Of a stretch of 64,000 nucleotides of DNA, positions 41,922 through 50,739 are shown piece after piece. Source of the stretch: Streptomyces sp. V1I1 (GTDB lineage: Bacteria; Actinomycetota; Actinomycetes; Streptomycetales; Streptomycetaceae); assembly GCF_030817355.1 (NCBI RefSeq), contig NZ_JAUSZH010000001.1, positions 7,291,001 to 7,355,000 on the forward strand, given 5' to 3'. The notes under the pieces are model-generated. The model was not told the DNA's origin. It saw nothing but the letters and a program-made list of their open reading frames with translations, and searched no databases. A program made the position numbers and the translations under genes. The number at the start of each line of letters is the position of its first letter. Within the stretch, counting starts at the first letter, position 1.

Positions 41922-42887
41922 ATGCATACCGACCTCGTCGCCGCGCTCGACATCGGCGGCACCAAGATCGCCGGCGCGTTGGTGGACGGCAGCGGCAGGA
42001 TTCTCGTGCGGGCCCAGCGTCCGACACCTGCCCAGGAGGACGGCGAGACGGTGATGCGGGCCGTCGAGGGAGTCCTCGCCGAGCTGGCCGTCTCCCCGCT
42101 CTGGGCGCGCGCGCGGGCCGTGGGCATCGGCAGCGCCGGTCCGGTGGACGCGTCCGCCGGCACGGTCAGCCCGGTCAATGTCCCGGGCTGGCGTGCCTTT
42201 CCGTTGGTCGCGCGGGTGCGAAGGGCCGTCGGCGGTCTGCCTGTCGAGCTGGTGGGCGACGGTGTCGCGATGACGGCGGCCGAGCACTGGCAGGGAGCGG
42301 CCCGCGGCTACGACAACGCGCTGTGCATGGTGGTCTCCACGGGCGTCGGCGGCGGACTCGTCCTCGGCGGGAAGCTTCACCCCGGGCCCACCGGCAACGC
42401 CGGGCACATCGGCCACATCAGCGTCGACCTCGACGGCGATCTGTGCCCGTGCGGCGCGCGCGGCTGCGTCGAGCGCATCGCCAGCGGCCCGAACATCGCG
42501 CGCCGGGCGCTGGAGGGCGGCTGGCAGCCGGGCCCCGACGGCGACACCTCGGCGGCCGCGGTGGCCGCCGCGGCCCGTGCCCAAGACCCGGTCGCCGTCG
42601 CCTCCTTCGAGCGCGCGGCTCAGGCGCTCGCCGCCGGGATCGCCGCCACCGCGACCCTCGTAGAGATCGAAATCGCGGTGATCGGCGGGGGAGTGGCGAA
42701 CGCGGGCGAGGTGCTGTTCGCCCCGCTGCGCCGTTCGCTGCGCGACTACGCCACGCTCTCCTTCGTACAGCGGCTGACCGTGGCTCCGGCCCTGACGGGC
42801 ACGGACGCGGGTCTGGTGGGTGCGGCAGCTGCCGCCTCGCTCGGCCGTCACGACGAGGCGGCAGCGGTGGTCAGCAGCCGATCCTGA
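41922..42887 (+). CDS. ROK-family sugar kinase (glucokinase-like)
   Basis: A 321-residue sugar kinase. The ATP motif AALDIGGTKIAGALVD is N-terminal, GIGSAGPVDASAGTVSPVNVPGW is the sugar site, STGVGGGLVLGGKLHPGPTGNAGHIGHI carries the EGH-like catalytic region, and CPCGARGCVERIASG is the ROK zinc motif. There is no HTH, so it is an enzyme rather than a repressor. Likely it phosphorylates galactose or glucose released by the neighbouring alpha-galactosidase. The ATG at 41922 has GGGGGAT upstream; an in-frame ATG at 41865 lies just after the operator. The 3' end overlaps the convergent GH27 gene by 17 bp. Confidence 0.9.
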   Translation: MHTDLVAALDIGGTKIAGALVDGSGRILVRAQRPTPAQEDGETVMRAVEGVLAELAVSPLWARARAVGIGSAGPVDASAGTVSPVNVPGWRAFPLVARVRRAVGGLPVELVGDGVAMTAAEHWQGAARGYDNALCMVVSTGVGGGLVLGGKLHPGPTGNAGHIGHISVDLDGDLCPCGARGCVERIASGPNIARRALEGGWQPGPDGDTSAAAVAAAARAQDPVAVASFERAAQALAAGIAATATLVEIEIAVIGGGVANAGEVLFAPLRRSLRDYATLSFVQRLTVAPALTGTDAGLVGAAAAASLGRHDEAAAVVSSRS

Positions 42888-44922
42888 GATCGGCCCAGTC
42901 GGCGTGGTCGGAGTCGATACCGTCCCCGCCGTCGGTGACCACCAGACGTACGACCTTCGCGCCACTGACGTCCGCCGAAATCGGCTGTGCGGGCTTGGCG
43001 TTGGTCAGGACGCCCGTCGACGCGGCCTTCGTTCCGTCCGCCCAGATCTCGAAGGCGACCGTGCCGCGCGTCCCCTTCTCGTCGTCCACGCCGACCTGCG
43101 CGCTCACCGTGGTGCACCGGCCGCCGGCGTAGTACTCCACGGCGCTCGCGGCATGCACGCCCAGACCCTTGGCGAAGACCTGGCCGCCGATGGTGATCGG
43201 CCTTCCGTCGCCCGCCTTGCTCTCGCCGTTGCTGGTGTCCCTCTCCACCGGACCCCAGCCGTTCGCCGCGCTCAGCGCGCCGAGATCGCTGAGATACGAC
43301 TGACCGGCGGGCGGCGCCACGACCACATGCACACTCCCGGGCACGGCGGCGGTCAGCCGCTGTCCGGTCGGGGAGCGGTACTTCGCCGTCAGGGTCAGTG
43401 CGTACGAACCGGGCGCGGCGCCCGGCGGCACAGCGATCTCCCAGCCCGTCGTCAGCTTCCTTCCGCTGGTGAGCACCGCGGTGGCGGCCTTGGACATTGC
43501 CTTGACGCGCCAGCCCTCGGGCCCGGTCAGTGCGACGGAGACGGCGAGCGCGGGCGTACGGCCCAGATCGGTGACGGTCGAGGTGAGTTTCCCGGTCTGG
43601 CCGGCCTCGGCCATCAGGCCTTCGTCGGCGCTCACTTCGACGGCCGGCGGCAGCAGCGCCCACTTGCGGTCCGTCGAGACGCGCACCAGTACCGTGCCGT
43701 GCGCGGGCACGGTCGCGGAGATCGTCCCCGCGGTGTTGGCTTCAGTGTGCCGCCACAGATCGCGCAGCCGGTAGCCGGGGGCGTCCGGCAGTCCGACTGC
43801 CTTCGCCGTGGTGGCGATCCGCTGCGGGCTGCCGCTCTCGTTGAAGAGCGCGACCGCGCGGCTGCCGTCCTGCATCTCCTTGGCCACCACCCAGCGTCCG
43901 CCCTCGGAGCTGATCACTGTGCCCTGCTTGCCCAGTGGGTCCTGGTCGATGGCGATGACCTCGCGGTTGCCGAGGATCTCGAAGGCGGAGGAGGGCGCCT
44001 TGCGGAGATCGGACCCGATCAGCAGTGGCGCGGCCATGATCGACCACATGGAGAAGTGGGAGCGGTACTCCGTGTCCGTCATGCCGCCATTGCCGACCTC
44101 CAGCATGTCGGGGTCGTTCCAGTGGCCGGGGCCCGCGTACTGCGCGAGCGGCAGATTCTTCTTCATGATCGACAACATGGAGCCCCAGTTGTCGCTGATG
44201 TCCCCGGTGGTGCGCCAGAGCTGTCCGACGTCCGCGGCCCACTCCCAGGGCTTGTTCTGGCCCCACTCGCAGATGCTGTAGACGATGGGGCGACCTGTTG
44301 TCTCAGCGGCAGCCTTCAGGGCGTCGCGCATCGTGGTGTACCGGAGCTTGGCGTCCACGCCCTGGTTGTTGCAGTTGTCGTACTTGAGATAGTCGACGCC
44401 CCAGTCGGCGAACTGCTGCGCGTCGCTGTACTCATGGCCGAGCCCGCCGGGGAAGCCGGCGGTGTTGCAGGTCTTGGTCCCGGCGCTGGTGTAGATGCCG
44501 AACTTCAGCCCCTTGGCGTGGACGTAGTCGGCGACGGCCTTGATGCCGCCCGGGAAGCGCACCGGGTCGGGGACGAGCTTGCCGTTCGCGTCGCGCTGCG
44601 GCAGTGCCCAGCAGTCGTCCAGATTGACGTACTCGTACCCGGCCTCCTTGAGGCCTTTCTCGACGAAGATGTCGGCGATTCCCTTGACCATCGCCTCGTT
44701 GAACTCCGCCCGGCAGTGGGTGGTGTTCCAGTTGTTGAACCCCATCGGAGGGGTCAGGGCGAGCCCTTCGTCGAGCTGCGCGCCGGCCGGTGCGGGTTCG
44801 GCCGGCGCGGCCGGGGCGCCCGAGGCGATCGCCGGAGTGCCCAGTCCTGCCGCGCTGAGCAGCGCGGCGGCCAGCGCTCCGACGACTCTATGGCGGGTAG
44901 TGCGGGTGGGAAGGTGACGCAT
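42871..44922 (-). CDS. Secreted alpha-galactosidase (GH27) with C-terminal NPCBM-type domain
   Basis: A 683-residue exported glycosidase. The signal peptide has RTTRHRVVGALAAALLSAAG and ends near residue 35. The GH27 catalytic domain (about 55-400) has LTPPMGFNNWN, EYVNLDDCW, the nucleophile in YLKYDNCNN and the acid/base Asp in DISDNW. A beta-sandwich and an NEW3-like domain follow, then a C-terminal NPCBM-like carbohydrate-binding module (SYLSDLGALSAANGWGPVERD to the end). It releases galactose from alpha-galactosides such as melibiose, raffinose or galactomannan. The ATG at 44922 has GGAGGAA eight bases upstream. It is divergent from the sugar ABC transporter genes. Confidence 0.95.
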   Translation of the reverse strand: MRHLPTRTTRHRVVGALAAALLSAAGLGTPAIASGAPAAPAEPAPAGAQLDEGLALTPPMGFNNWNTTHCRAEFNEAMVKGIADIFVEKGLKEAGYEYVNLDDCWALPQRDANGKLVPDPVRFPGGIKAVADYVHAKGLKFGIYTSAGTKTCNTAGFPGGLGHEYSDAQQFADWGVDYLKYDNCNNQGVDAKLRYTTMRDALKAAAETTGRPIVYSICEWGQNKPWEWAADVGQLWRTTGDISDNWGSMLSIMKKNLPLAQYAGPGHWNDPDMLEVGNGGMTDTEYRSHFSMWSIMAAPLLIGSDLRKAPSSAFEILGNREVIAIDQDPLGKQGTVISSEGGRWVVAKEMQDGSRAVALFNESGSPQRIATTAKAVGLPDAPGYRLRDLWRHTEANTAGTISATVPAHGTVLVRVSTDRKWALLPPAVEVSADEGLMAEAGQTGKLTSTVTDLGRTPALAVSVALTGPEGWRVKAMSKAATAVLTSGRKLTTGWEIAVPPGAAPGSYALTLTAKYRSPTGQRLTAAVPGSVHVVVAPPAGQSYLSDLGALSAANGWGPVERDTSNGESKAGDGRPITIGGQVFAKGLGVHAASAVEYYAGGRCTTVSAQVGVDDEKGTRGTVAFEIWADGTKAASTGVLTNAKPAQPISADVSGAKVVRLVVTDGGDGIDSDHADWADLRIGC

Positions 44923-45055
44923 CGTAACGTTCCTCCGTACTCGCGCATATTGGGATGACGGCATGTGTCTGTCAGTGGCGAGCGTTTACGGTAGGCCGTG
45001 TTGGAGTCTGTTGGAAGAGATGCGGTAACGGTTGTTCGATGTCTCGCCAGAACCC

Positions 45056-45084
45056 TTGACGACACCCCTTCTTGGGAGTGAGAT
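45056..45084 (+). promoter_or_regulatory. Candidate promoter of the sugar ABC operon
   Basis: TTGACG (45056-45061) and TGAGAT (45079-45084) are 17 bp apart, about 48 bp before the binding-protein start. Confidence 0.5.
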
Positions 45085-45132
45085 CCAATCCTCGCGTTGG
45101 GTTGTGTTGAGTTGCACCCCGGAGGAGGGGAC

Positions 45133-46485
45133 ATGGCGCAGTCATCGTTCAACGGTTCTGCCGCGCCCGGGAGCGTGGCAGGACATCGGATGTCCCGGCG
45201 GAATCTGCTGCGGGGTGCGGCGGCGGGTGCAGGTGCGATCGCGCTGCCCTCGCTGCTCGCTGCCTGCGGCAGTGGCCCCGGCGGGGACGGCAAGACCATC
45301 ACCATGGGGTCCAACTCGTCCGACCCGGTGCCGAAGAAGGCGTTCGCCGACGCCTTCGCCGCGTACGCGAAGCAGTCCAAGGATGGCCGGAAGGTCAAGG
45401 TCAACACCGTTGACCACAACACGTTCCAGGAGAACATCAACCGCTATCTGCAGGGCAAGCCGGACGATGTCTTCATGTGGTTCGCGGGCTACCGCATGCA
45501 GTTCTTCGCCAAGAAGGGGCTGCTGCACGACATCAGCGACAACTGGGAGAGCTACCAGGGCTTCTCGCCGGCCCTCAAGGCCCAGTCGACGGGCGAGGAC
45601 GGCAAGCAGTACCTCACGCCGTACTACTACTACCCGTGGGCCGTCTTCCACCGCAAAAGCGTCTTCCAGCAGTACGGCTACCAGGCACCCAAGACGCTCG
45701 ACGAGTACATAGCGCTCGCCAAGCAGATGCAGAAGGACAAGCTCGTCCCCATCGCGTTCTGCGACAAGGACGGCTGGCCCGCGATGGGCACCTTCGACTA
45801 CATCAACATGCGCACCAACGGATACGAGTTCCACAAGAGCCTCATGGCGGGCAAGGAGGCGTGGACCGACAAGCGCGTCAAGGACGTCTTCGACACCTGG
45901 CGCAGCATCCTCCCGTACTGCCAGCCCGGCGCCAACGGCCGCACCTGGCAGGAGGCCGCCACCAGCCTGCAGAAGAAGCAGACGGGCATGGCGGTCTTCG
46001 GACTCCCGCACCCCGGCGCGCAGTTCCCCAAGGCCGAACAGGCCGACATCGACTTCTTCCCGTTCCCGGTGATCAACCCGGAGCACGGCCAGGACGCCGT
46101 CGAGGCACCCATCGACGGCTTCCTGCTCGCGAAGAAGTCCAAGAACCTCAAGAACGCGAAGAACATGGAGAGCGCAAAGGACCTGCTGAAGTGGCTGGCC
46201 ACCGGCAAGGCGGAGGACATCTACCTCGCAAGTGACCCCAACAACATCGCCGTGAGCGACGAGGCCGACCTCTCGAAGTACACGCCGCTGCAGAAGAAGG
46301 CCGTCGAACTCGTCTCCGGCGCCAAGCAGATCTCGCAGTTCCTCGACCGCGACACCAGGCCCGACTTCTCGTCGACCGTGATGATCCCGGCCATTCAGAC
46401 CTTCATCAACAAGCCGAAGGACGTGGACGGGTTGGTCAACAGCATCGAGAGGCAGAAGAAGACCATCTTCGCCTCCGAAGACTGA
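45133..46485 (+). CDS. Sugar ABC transporter substrate-binding lipoprotein
   Basis: A 450-residue extracytoplasmic binding protein. The N-terminus MSRRNLLRGAAAGAGAIALPSLLAAC combines a Tat twin-Arg motif with the lipobox LAAC near residue 46. The mature part is a family 1-type fold (FADAFAAYAKQSK, NINRYLQGKPDDVFMWFAG, GTFDYINMRTNGYEFHKSLMAG, GMAVFGLPHPGAQFPKA). The ATG at 45133 has GGAGGAGGGG upstream. It is the first of three transporter genes; with the divergent GH27 enzyme it points to uptake of alpha-galactosides or released sugars. Confidence 0.95.
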   Translation: MAQSSFNGSAAPGSVAGHRMSRRNLLRGAAAGAGAIALPSLLAACGSGPGGDGKTITMGSNSSDPVPKKAFADAFAAYAKQSKDGRKVKVNTVDHNTFQENINRYLQGKPDDVFMWFAGYRMQFFAKKGLLHDISDNWESYQGFSPALKAQSTGEDGKQYLTPYYYYPWAVFHRKSVFQQYGYQAPKTLDEYIALAKQMQKDKLVPIAFCDKDGWPAMGTFDYINMRTNGYEFHKSLMAGKEAWTDKRVKDVFDTWRSILPYCQPGANGRTWQEAATSLQKKQTGMAVFGLPHPGAQFPKAEQADIDFFPFPVINPEHGQDAVEAPIDGFLLAKKSKNLKNAKNMESAKDLLKWLATGKAEDIYLASDPNNIAVSDEADLSKYTPLQKKAVELVSGAKQISQFLDRDTRPDFSSTVMIPAIQTFINKPKDVDGLVNSIERQKKTIFASED

Positions 46486-46521
46486 CCGACGCCGGCCGAA
46501 ACCGACTTGGAGTCATCACCC

Positions 46522-47562
46522 GTGCCGCTGACGCAATCTCCCGGGGGACAACCCCTGGACCCTCCCCCTCGGCCCTCCGGGCCCGGGGGGACTCCCAGGC
46601 CGGAACCGCAGGCCGCCCGGGGCGCCCCGAAGGGCACCCGGGGGCGAAGGAAGGTGAGCGTCTCGCGGCGCACCGCACGACGAGGGCCGCGGCGGTTCAA
46701 CCGCCGCGACCTCGCCGTCCTCGGCGTGCTGCTGGGCATACCGATCCTGCTCGACGTGGCCATCGTGTGGGGGCCGACCCTCGCTTCCGTCGTGCTCTCC
46801 TTCACCAGCTGGGACGGCATCGGAGACATCTCCTGGGTCGGCACGCAGAACTACGAGACCCTCTTCACCAACTATCCGCAGTTCTGGCCGGCCGCCCGCC
46901 ACAACCTGCTCTGGCTGGCCTTCCTCGGACTGATCGCCACCCCGTTCGGACTGCTGCTCGCCGTCCTCATCGACAAGGGCGTACGGTTCAGCCGCTTCTA
47001 CCAGTCGACGCTGTACATGCCGGTCGTGCTCTCGCTCGCCGTCGTCGGCTTCATCGCCCAACTGGTCTTCTCCCGCGACCAGGGCGCGCTCAACGCGATC
47101 CTCGCCGACACCGAGTCGCCCACCGACTGGCTCGGCGACCCCGACCTCAATCTCTGGATGATTCTGCTGGCCGCCGCCTGGCGGCACACCGGCTATGTGA
47201 TGATCCTCTACCTGGCCGGGCTGAAAGCGGTCGATCCCTCGCTGAAGGAAGCCGCCGCCATCGACGGGGCGAGTGAGACGCAGACCTTCTTCCGCGTCGT
47301 CTTCCCGACCCTGCGGCCCGTCAATGTCATCGTCGGCGTCATCACCGTCATCGAAGCGCTGCGCGCCTTCGACATCGTCTACGCCGTCAACAAGGGCAGA
47401 AACGGCCTGGAGCTGCTCTCGGTCCTCGTCACCGACAACATCATCGGCGAGGCCAGCCGGATCGGATTCGGCTCGGCCATCGCCGTCGTGCTGCTGCTCG
47501 TCTCCATGGGATTCGTCGTGACGTATCTGGTCCAGGAGATCCGTGGGGAGAAGAACCGATGA
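46522..47562 (+). CDS. Sugar ABC transporter permease (MalF type)
   Basis: A 346-residue membrane permease with six hydrophobic helices after a long basic, proline-rich N-terminal tail. The EAA loop is EAAAIDGASETQTFFRVVFPTLRP, the contact site for the ATPase. The GTG at 46522 is chosen because GGAG lies nine bases upstream. It overlaps the next permease by 4 bp. No ATPase gene is present; in Streptomyces such importers share the MsiK ATPase encoded elsewhere (inference from known systems). Confidence 0.94.
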   Translation: MPLTQSPGGQPLDPPPRPSGPGGTPRPEPQAARGAPKGTRGRRKVSVSRRTARRGPRRFNRRDLAVLGVLLGIPILLDVAIVWGPTLASVVLSFTSWDGIGDISWVGTQNYETLFTNYPQFWPAARHNLLWLAFLGLIATPFGLLLAVLIDKGVRFSRFYQSTLYMPVVLSLAVVGFIAQLVFSRDQGALNAILADTESPTDWLGDPDLNLWMILLAAAWRHTGYVMILYLAGLKAVDPSLKEAAAIDGASETQTFFRVVFPTLRPVNVIVGVITVIEALRAFDIVYAVNKGRNGLELLSVLVTDNIIGEASRIGFGSAIAVVLLLVSMGFVVTYLVQEIRGEKNR

Positions 47563-48479
47563 CGCTCGACACCGCACCGGCGCCCGCCGCGACCCCGGCA
47601 GTTCCCGCGGCGCCCCGCAAGCGCCTGGTCCGCCCCGGCCGGCTCGGCCTGCACGCCTTCCTGCTGACCGTCTCGCTGGCGTTCCTCGCGCCGCTGCTGC
47701 TCGCGGTCTACGCCTCACTCAGGCCGTACGACGAGACCTCCGAGCACGGGTACTTCTCACTGCCGAAGAAGCTCTCCTTCGACTACTACCAGCAGGCCTT
47801 CAGCGACTCGGGGATGATGAAGTACTTCGTCAACACCCTCATCATCGCTGTGCCCGGAGTGCTGCTGGCGCTCTTCTTCGCCTCGTTCGTGGCCTTCGCC
47901 GTGTCACGGCTGAGGATGCGCGGCTCCATGGTGCTGCTGATGCTCTTCACCGCCGGCAATCTGCTGCCCCAGCAGGTGATCGTCACTCCGCTGTACGTGC
48001 TGTTCAACCGCGTTCCGCTGCCGTACTGGATGTCCGACTCGATGACGATGTTCGACTCGTTCTGGGCCGTCATCTCCGTCCAGGTCGGCTTCCAGATCGG
48101 GTTCTGCGTCTTCGTCCTCGCCAACTTCATGCGCACCCTGCCGCAGGAGATCCTGGAGGCGGCGATCGTGGACGGCGCGAGTGTGTGGACGCAGTACTGG
48201 CGCATCACGCTCCCGCTGTGCCGCCCGGCCCTCGCGGCGCTCGGCACGCTCCAGTTCACCTGGATGTACAACGACTTCCTGTGGGCGCTCGTCTTCATCT
48301 CCGACGGCGACAAGCTCCCCATCACCTCGGCGCTGAACAACCTCCGCGGCCAGTTCTTCACCGACTACAACCTGCTCGCCGCGGGCTCGGTGATCGTGGC
48401 GCTGCCGACGCTGCTGGTCTTCCTCCTGCTGCAGCGGCACTTCATCGCCGGGCTCACCCTCGGCTCCACCAAGGGCTGA
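47559..48479 (+). CDS. Sugar ABC transporter permease (MalG type)
   Basis: A 306-residue permease with six hydrophobic helices and the EAA motif EAAIVDGASVWTQYWRITLPLCRP. It pairs with the preceding permease, sharing an ATGA overlap, and ends in a strong terminator. The substrate follows that of the binding protein, probably an alpha-galactoside. Confidence 0.95.
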   Translation: MTLDTAPAPAATPAVPAAPRKRLVRPGRLGLHAFLLTVSLAFLAPLLLAVYASLRPYDETSEHGYFSLPKKLSFDYYQQAFSDSGMMKYFVNTLIIAVPGVLLALFFASFVAFAVSRLRMRGSMVLLMLFTAGNLLPQQVIVTPLYVLFNRVPLPYWMSDSMTMFDSFWAVISVQVGFQIGFCVFVLANFMRTLPQEILEAAIVDGASVWTQYWRITLPLCRPALAALGTLQFTWMYNDFLWALVFISDGDKLPITSALNNLRGQFFTDYNLLAAGSVIVALPTLLVFLLLQRHFIAGLTLGSTKG

Positions 48480-48486
48480 CAAGCGC

Positions 48487-48521
48487 GGCCCCCGTCCCGT
48501 CCGCGTCCGGGACGGGGGGCC
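48487..48521 (+). terminator. Terminator of the sugar ABC operon
   Basis: A 13-bp stem GGCCCCCGTCCCG / CGGGACGGGGGGCC (one extra G on the right) with an 8-nt loop, 8 bp after the permease stop. The minus-strand small gene ends 12 bp beyond it, so it may work in both directions. Confidence 0.85.
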
Positions 48522-48532
48522 TTGCCGTGCCA

Positions 48533-48709
48533 CTAAGTGATCGCGTCCGCGGTCTGCTTGGGCAGGACCACCAGGAACGCATCCGAATCGAGGTCCATCA
48601 CGACCTCCGCAGCCAGACCCTCGTCCCGGCGGGCCCGGGCGAATTCCTCGGCCGGCCAGCTGCCACGCGGGCCCCCGGCGGGAAACCTCTCCAACACCGT
48701 ACGGCGCAT
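48533..48709 (-). CDS. Small conserved-type protein of 58 residues
   Basis: A short ORF starting MRRTVLERFPAGGPRG and ending DLDSDAFLVVLPKQTADAI. The pattern of an acidic C-terminal strand and an Arg-rich middle (EEFARARRDEGLAAEVVMD) is familiar from small Streptomyces proteins of unknown function. No membrane span or known domain is seen. The ATG at 48709 has a GGGGGTG stretch upstream. It is convergent with the permease gene across a terminator. Confidence 0.6.
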   Translation of the reverse strand: MRRTVLERFPAGGPRGSWPAEEFARARRDEGLAAEVVMDLDSDAFLVVLPKQTADAIT

Positions 48710-48952
48710 CCCGCACCCCCTTGTCTCTCCAGCTCCAACGGCGCCTCGCATGCCGGTGTCACGGCTCGGGCGAAGCCATCCGTTCGTATGGTGAGACGCA
48801 CCAGGGTTCCGGACGGCTGTGGTGAACCGGCAACAGCAAGGGCACAGTTGTGTCCGCGGTTGTGTCCGCGATCAACCTGCCGGTTCCCGACACGGGTTTC
48901 CGTGGCAGGGTGTTGCGGGCAATCCACAGTGGGCTACGAAAGAGGGGGAACC

Positions 48953-49987
48953 GTGATCGTCTGGATCAACGGTGCGTTCGGAGCGGGCAAAACCAGTACC
49001 GCGCGCGAACTGATCGATCTGATCCCGAACAGCACGCTGTACGACCCTGAACTCATCGGCGGCCACTTGCGCCACCTGCTGCCGCCGAAGCGCCTCGCCG
49101 AGGTGAGCGACTACCAGGATCTGCCGATCTGGCGGCGGCTCGTGGTGGACACCGCGGCAGCTCTGCTGGCCGAGCTCGGCGGTGTGCTGGTGGTGCCGAT
49201 GACCCTGCTGCGTCAGGAGTACCGCGACGAGATCTTCGGTGGGCTCGCATCCCGCCGGATTCCCGTTCGGCATGTGCTGCTTCGACCGGAGGAAACGATC
49301 CTGCGCGCGCGGATCGCCTCCCGCGAGGAGCCGGACATCCCGGACGCCGACCAGCGCGTGAGGCAGTGGGCGTACGACCACATCGAGCCCTACCTCGCCG
49401 CCCTCGAATGGATCGGGGCCGACGCGCACGTCGTAGACACCAGCCGACTGGACCCGCACGAGACTGCGGAGCACATAGCCGAGGCGGTACGGAACGGGGA
49501 CGCCGCGGTCTGCGAGATCGTGCAGACGCCCGAGCCGACCGCCGAAACCCTCGCCGCCGGAGTGCTGCTCTTCGACGAGGAGGACCGGGTGCTCCTCGTC
49601 GACCCGACCTACAAACCAGGCTGGGAGTTCCCGGGCGGAGTCGTCGAACGGGGTGAGGCGCCCGCGCGGGCCGGAATGCGCGAGGTGACCGAAGAGCTCG
49701 GCATCGAACTCGCCGAGGTGCCAAGGCTGTTGGTGGTCGACTGGGAGGCGCCGCGGCCGCCCGGGTTCGGCGGGCTGCGGCTGCTCTTCGACGGCGGCCG
49801 GCTGCACAGCGTCGAGGCCGGACGGGTGCTGCTGCCCGGATCGGAGCTGCGCGGCTGGCGCTTCGTATGCGAGCAGGAGGCGGCGCAACTGCTGCCGCCG
49901 ACGCGCTACGAGCGGCTCCGCTGGGCGCTGCGGGCGCGCGAGCGCGGGACCGTGCTCAACCTAGAGGCTGGGGTCCTTGTCGGCTGA
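48953..49987 (+). CDS. Fusion of an AAA-type nucleotide kinase-like domain and a Nudix hydrolase
   Basis: A 344-residue two-domain protein. The N-terminal half (1-170) is a P-loop kinase-like ATPase of the TmrB/tunicamycin-resistance type with Walker A INGAFGAGKTSTARELI and a lid-like HVLLRPEETILRARIASREE. The C-terminal half is a Nudix hydrolase with a full box GVVERGEAPARAGMREVTEELGI (about residues 228-250). Combining phosphate transfer and nucleoside-diphosphate-linked hydrolysis suggests nucleotide salvage, detoxification or an RNA-end function. The GTG at 48953 follows AGAGGGGG. The stop overlaps the convergent MBL gene by 27 bp. Confidence 0.88.
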   Translation: MIVWINGAFGAGKTSTARELIDLIPNSTLYDPELIGGHLRHLLPPKRLAEVSDYQDLPIWRRLVVDTAAALLAELGGVLVVPMTLLRQEYRDEIFGGLASRRIPVRHVLLRPEETILRARIASREEPDIPDADQRVRQWAYDHIEPYLAALEWIGADAHVVDTSRLDPHETAEHIAEAVRNGDAAVCEIVQTPEPTAETLAAGVLLFDEEDRVLLVDPTYKPGWEFPGGVVERGEAPARAGMREVTEELGIELAEVPRLLVVDWEAPRPPGFGGLRLLFDGGRLHSVEAGRVLLPGSELRGWRFVCEQEAAQLLPPTRYERLRWALRARERGTVLNLEAGVLVG

Positions 49988-50656
49988 GGCGCGCAGCACC
50001 GCCGCGGCATCCTCGGTGAGGGGATCGCCGTGACCGAAGCAGACGGTGGACGGCGCGAGCGAGGCAAGGCGGCGCATCGACACCTCGGCCCGCGCGCGGT
50101 CCACATTGAAGACGCCCAGCATCACCTGACCCACGGCCGCGACGCAGTCGCCCGTGAACAGCACGCCGTGGCGGGGGAGATGGATGCCGATGGAGCCGTC
50201 GGTGTGGCCGGGGGCATGGACCACCACGGCCCCGTCGCCGAAGCCGATCTCGTCGCCGTCCTCGAGCTCGTGGTCGACGCGGGTGGGCGGGGCGGGCGGC
50301 ACCGTGAGCCCGTGCTCGTACAGCGGAACCTCCCAGTCGAGCAGGACCGGCTCGGGGACGGGCCGCTCGCCGCGGACGACGGGGGCGTCGAGGCGGTGGG
50401 CCAGCACCTCGGCGCCGTACCGGTCCGCCAGCTCCTCGGCCGCGCCCACATGGTCCCGGTGGCAGTGGGTGAGCACGATGCGGCGGATGGAGCGGGGGCT
50501 ATGGCCCGCGCTCCGTATCGCCTTCTCGATGTCCGCAGCGGCGTGCACATTCCCCGCGTCGATCAGGGTCAGCTCGTCGCCGTCGCGCCACAGGTAGGCC
50601 TGGCCGACAGGGAATCGGAACATGTGCAGTTGAGGCAGTACCTCGATGAAGTCCAT
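49961..50656 (-). CDS. Metallo-beta-lactamase-fold hydrolase
   Basis: A 231-residue MBL-fold enzyme. The metal motif HCHRDH (THCHRDHVGAAEEL, residues about 63-68) is followed by APGHTDGSIGIHL, TGDCVAAV and FGHGDPL, the remaining His/Asp ligands. A binuclear zinc hydrolase such as a glyoxalase II or lactonase-like enzyme is implied; the substrate is unknown. There is no signal peptide. Confidence 0.9.
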   Translation of the reverse strand: MDFIEVLPQLHMFRFPVGQAYLWRDGDELTLIDAGNVHAAADIEKAIRSAGHSPRSIRRIVLTHCHRDHVGAAEELADRYGAEVLAHRLDAPVVRGERPVPEPVLLDWEVPLYEHGLTVPPAPPTRVDHELEDGDEIGFGDGAVVVHAPGHTDGSIGIHLPRHGVLFTGDCVAAVGQVMLGVFNVDRARAEVSMRRLASLAPSTVCFGHGDPLTEDAAAVLRASADKDPSL

Positions 50657-50739
50657 ATGGCGAACGTACGCATCGTCGTACGCCCGCCGTACGGATCTAC
50701 GCTTGCGGCGATCTACGCTGAGCGCTTAAGCCCGCTCGC

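Noticed and set aside
42820-44958. A 712-codon open frame antisense to the alpha-galactosidase gene
   Set aside because: The opposite strand encodes an unmistakable GH27 enzyme with signal peptide and RBS; the antisense product has no recognisable fold.
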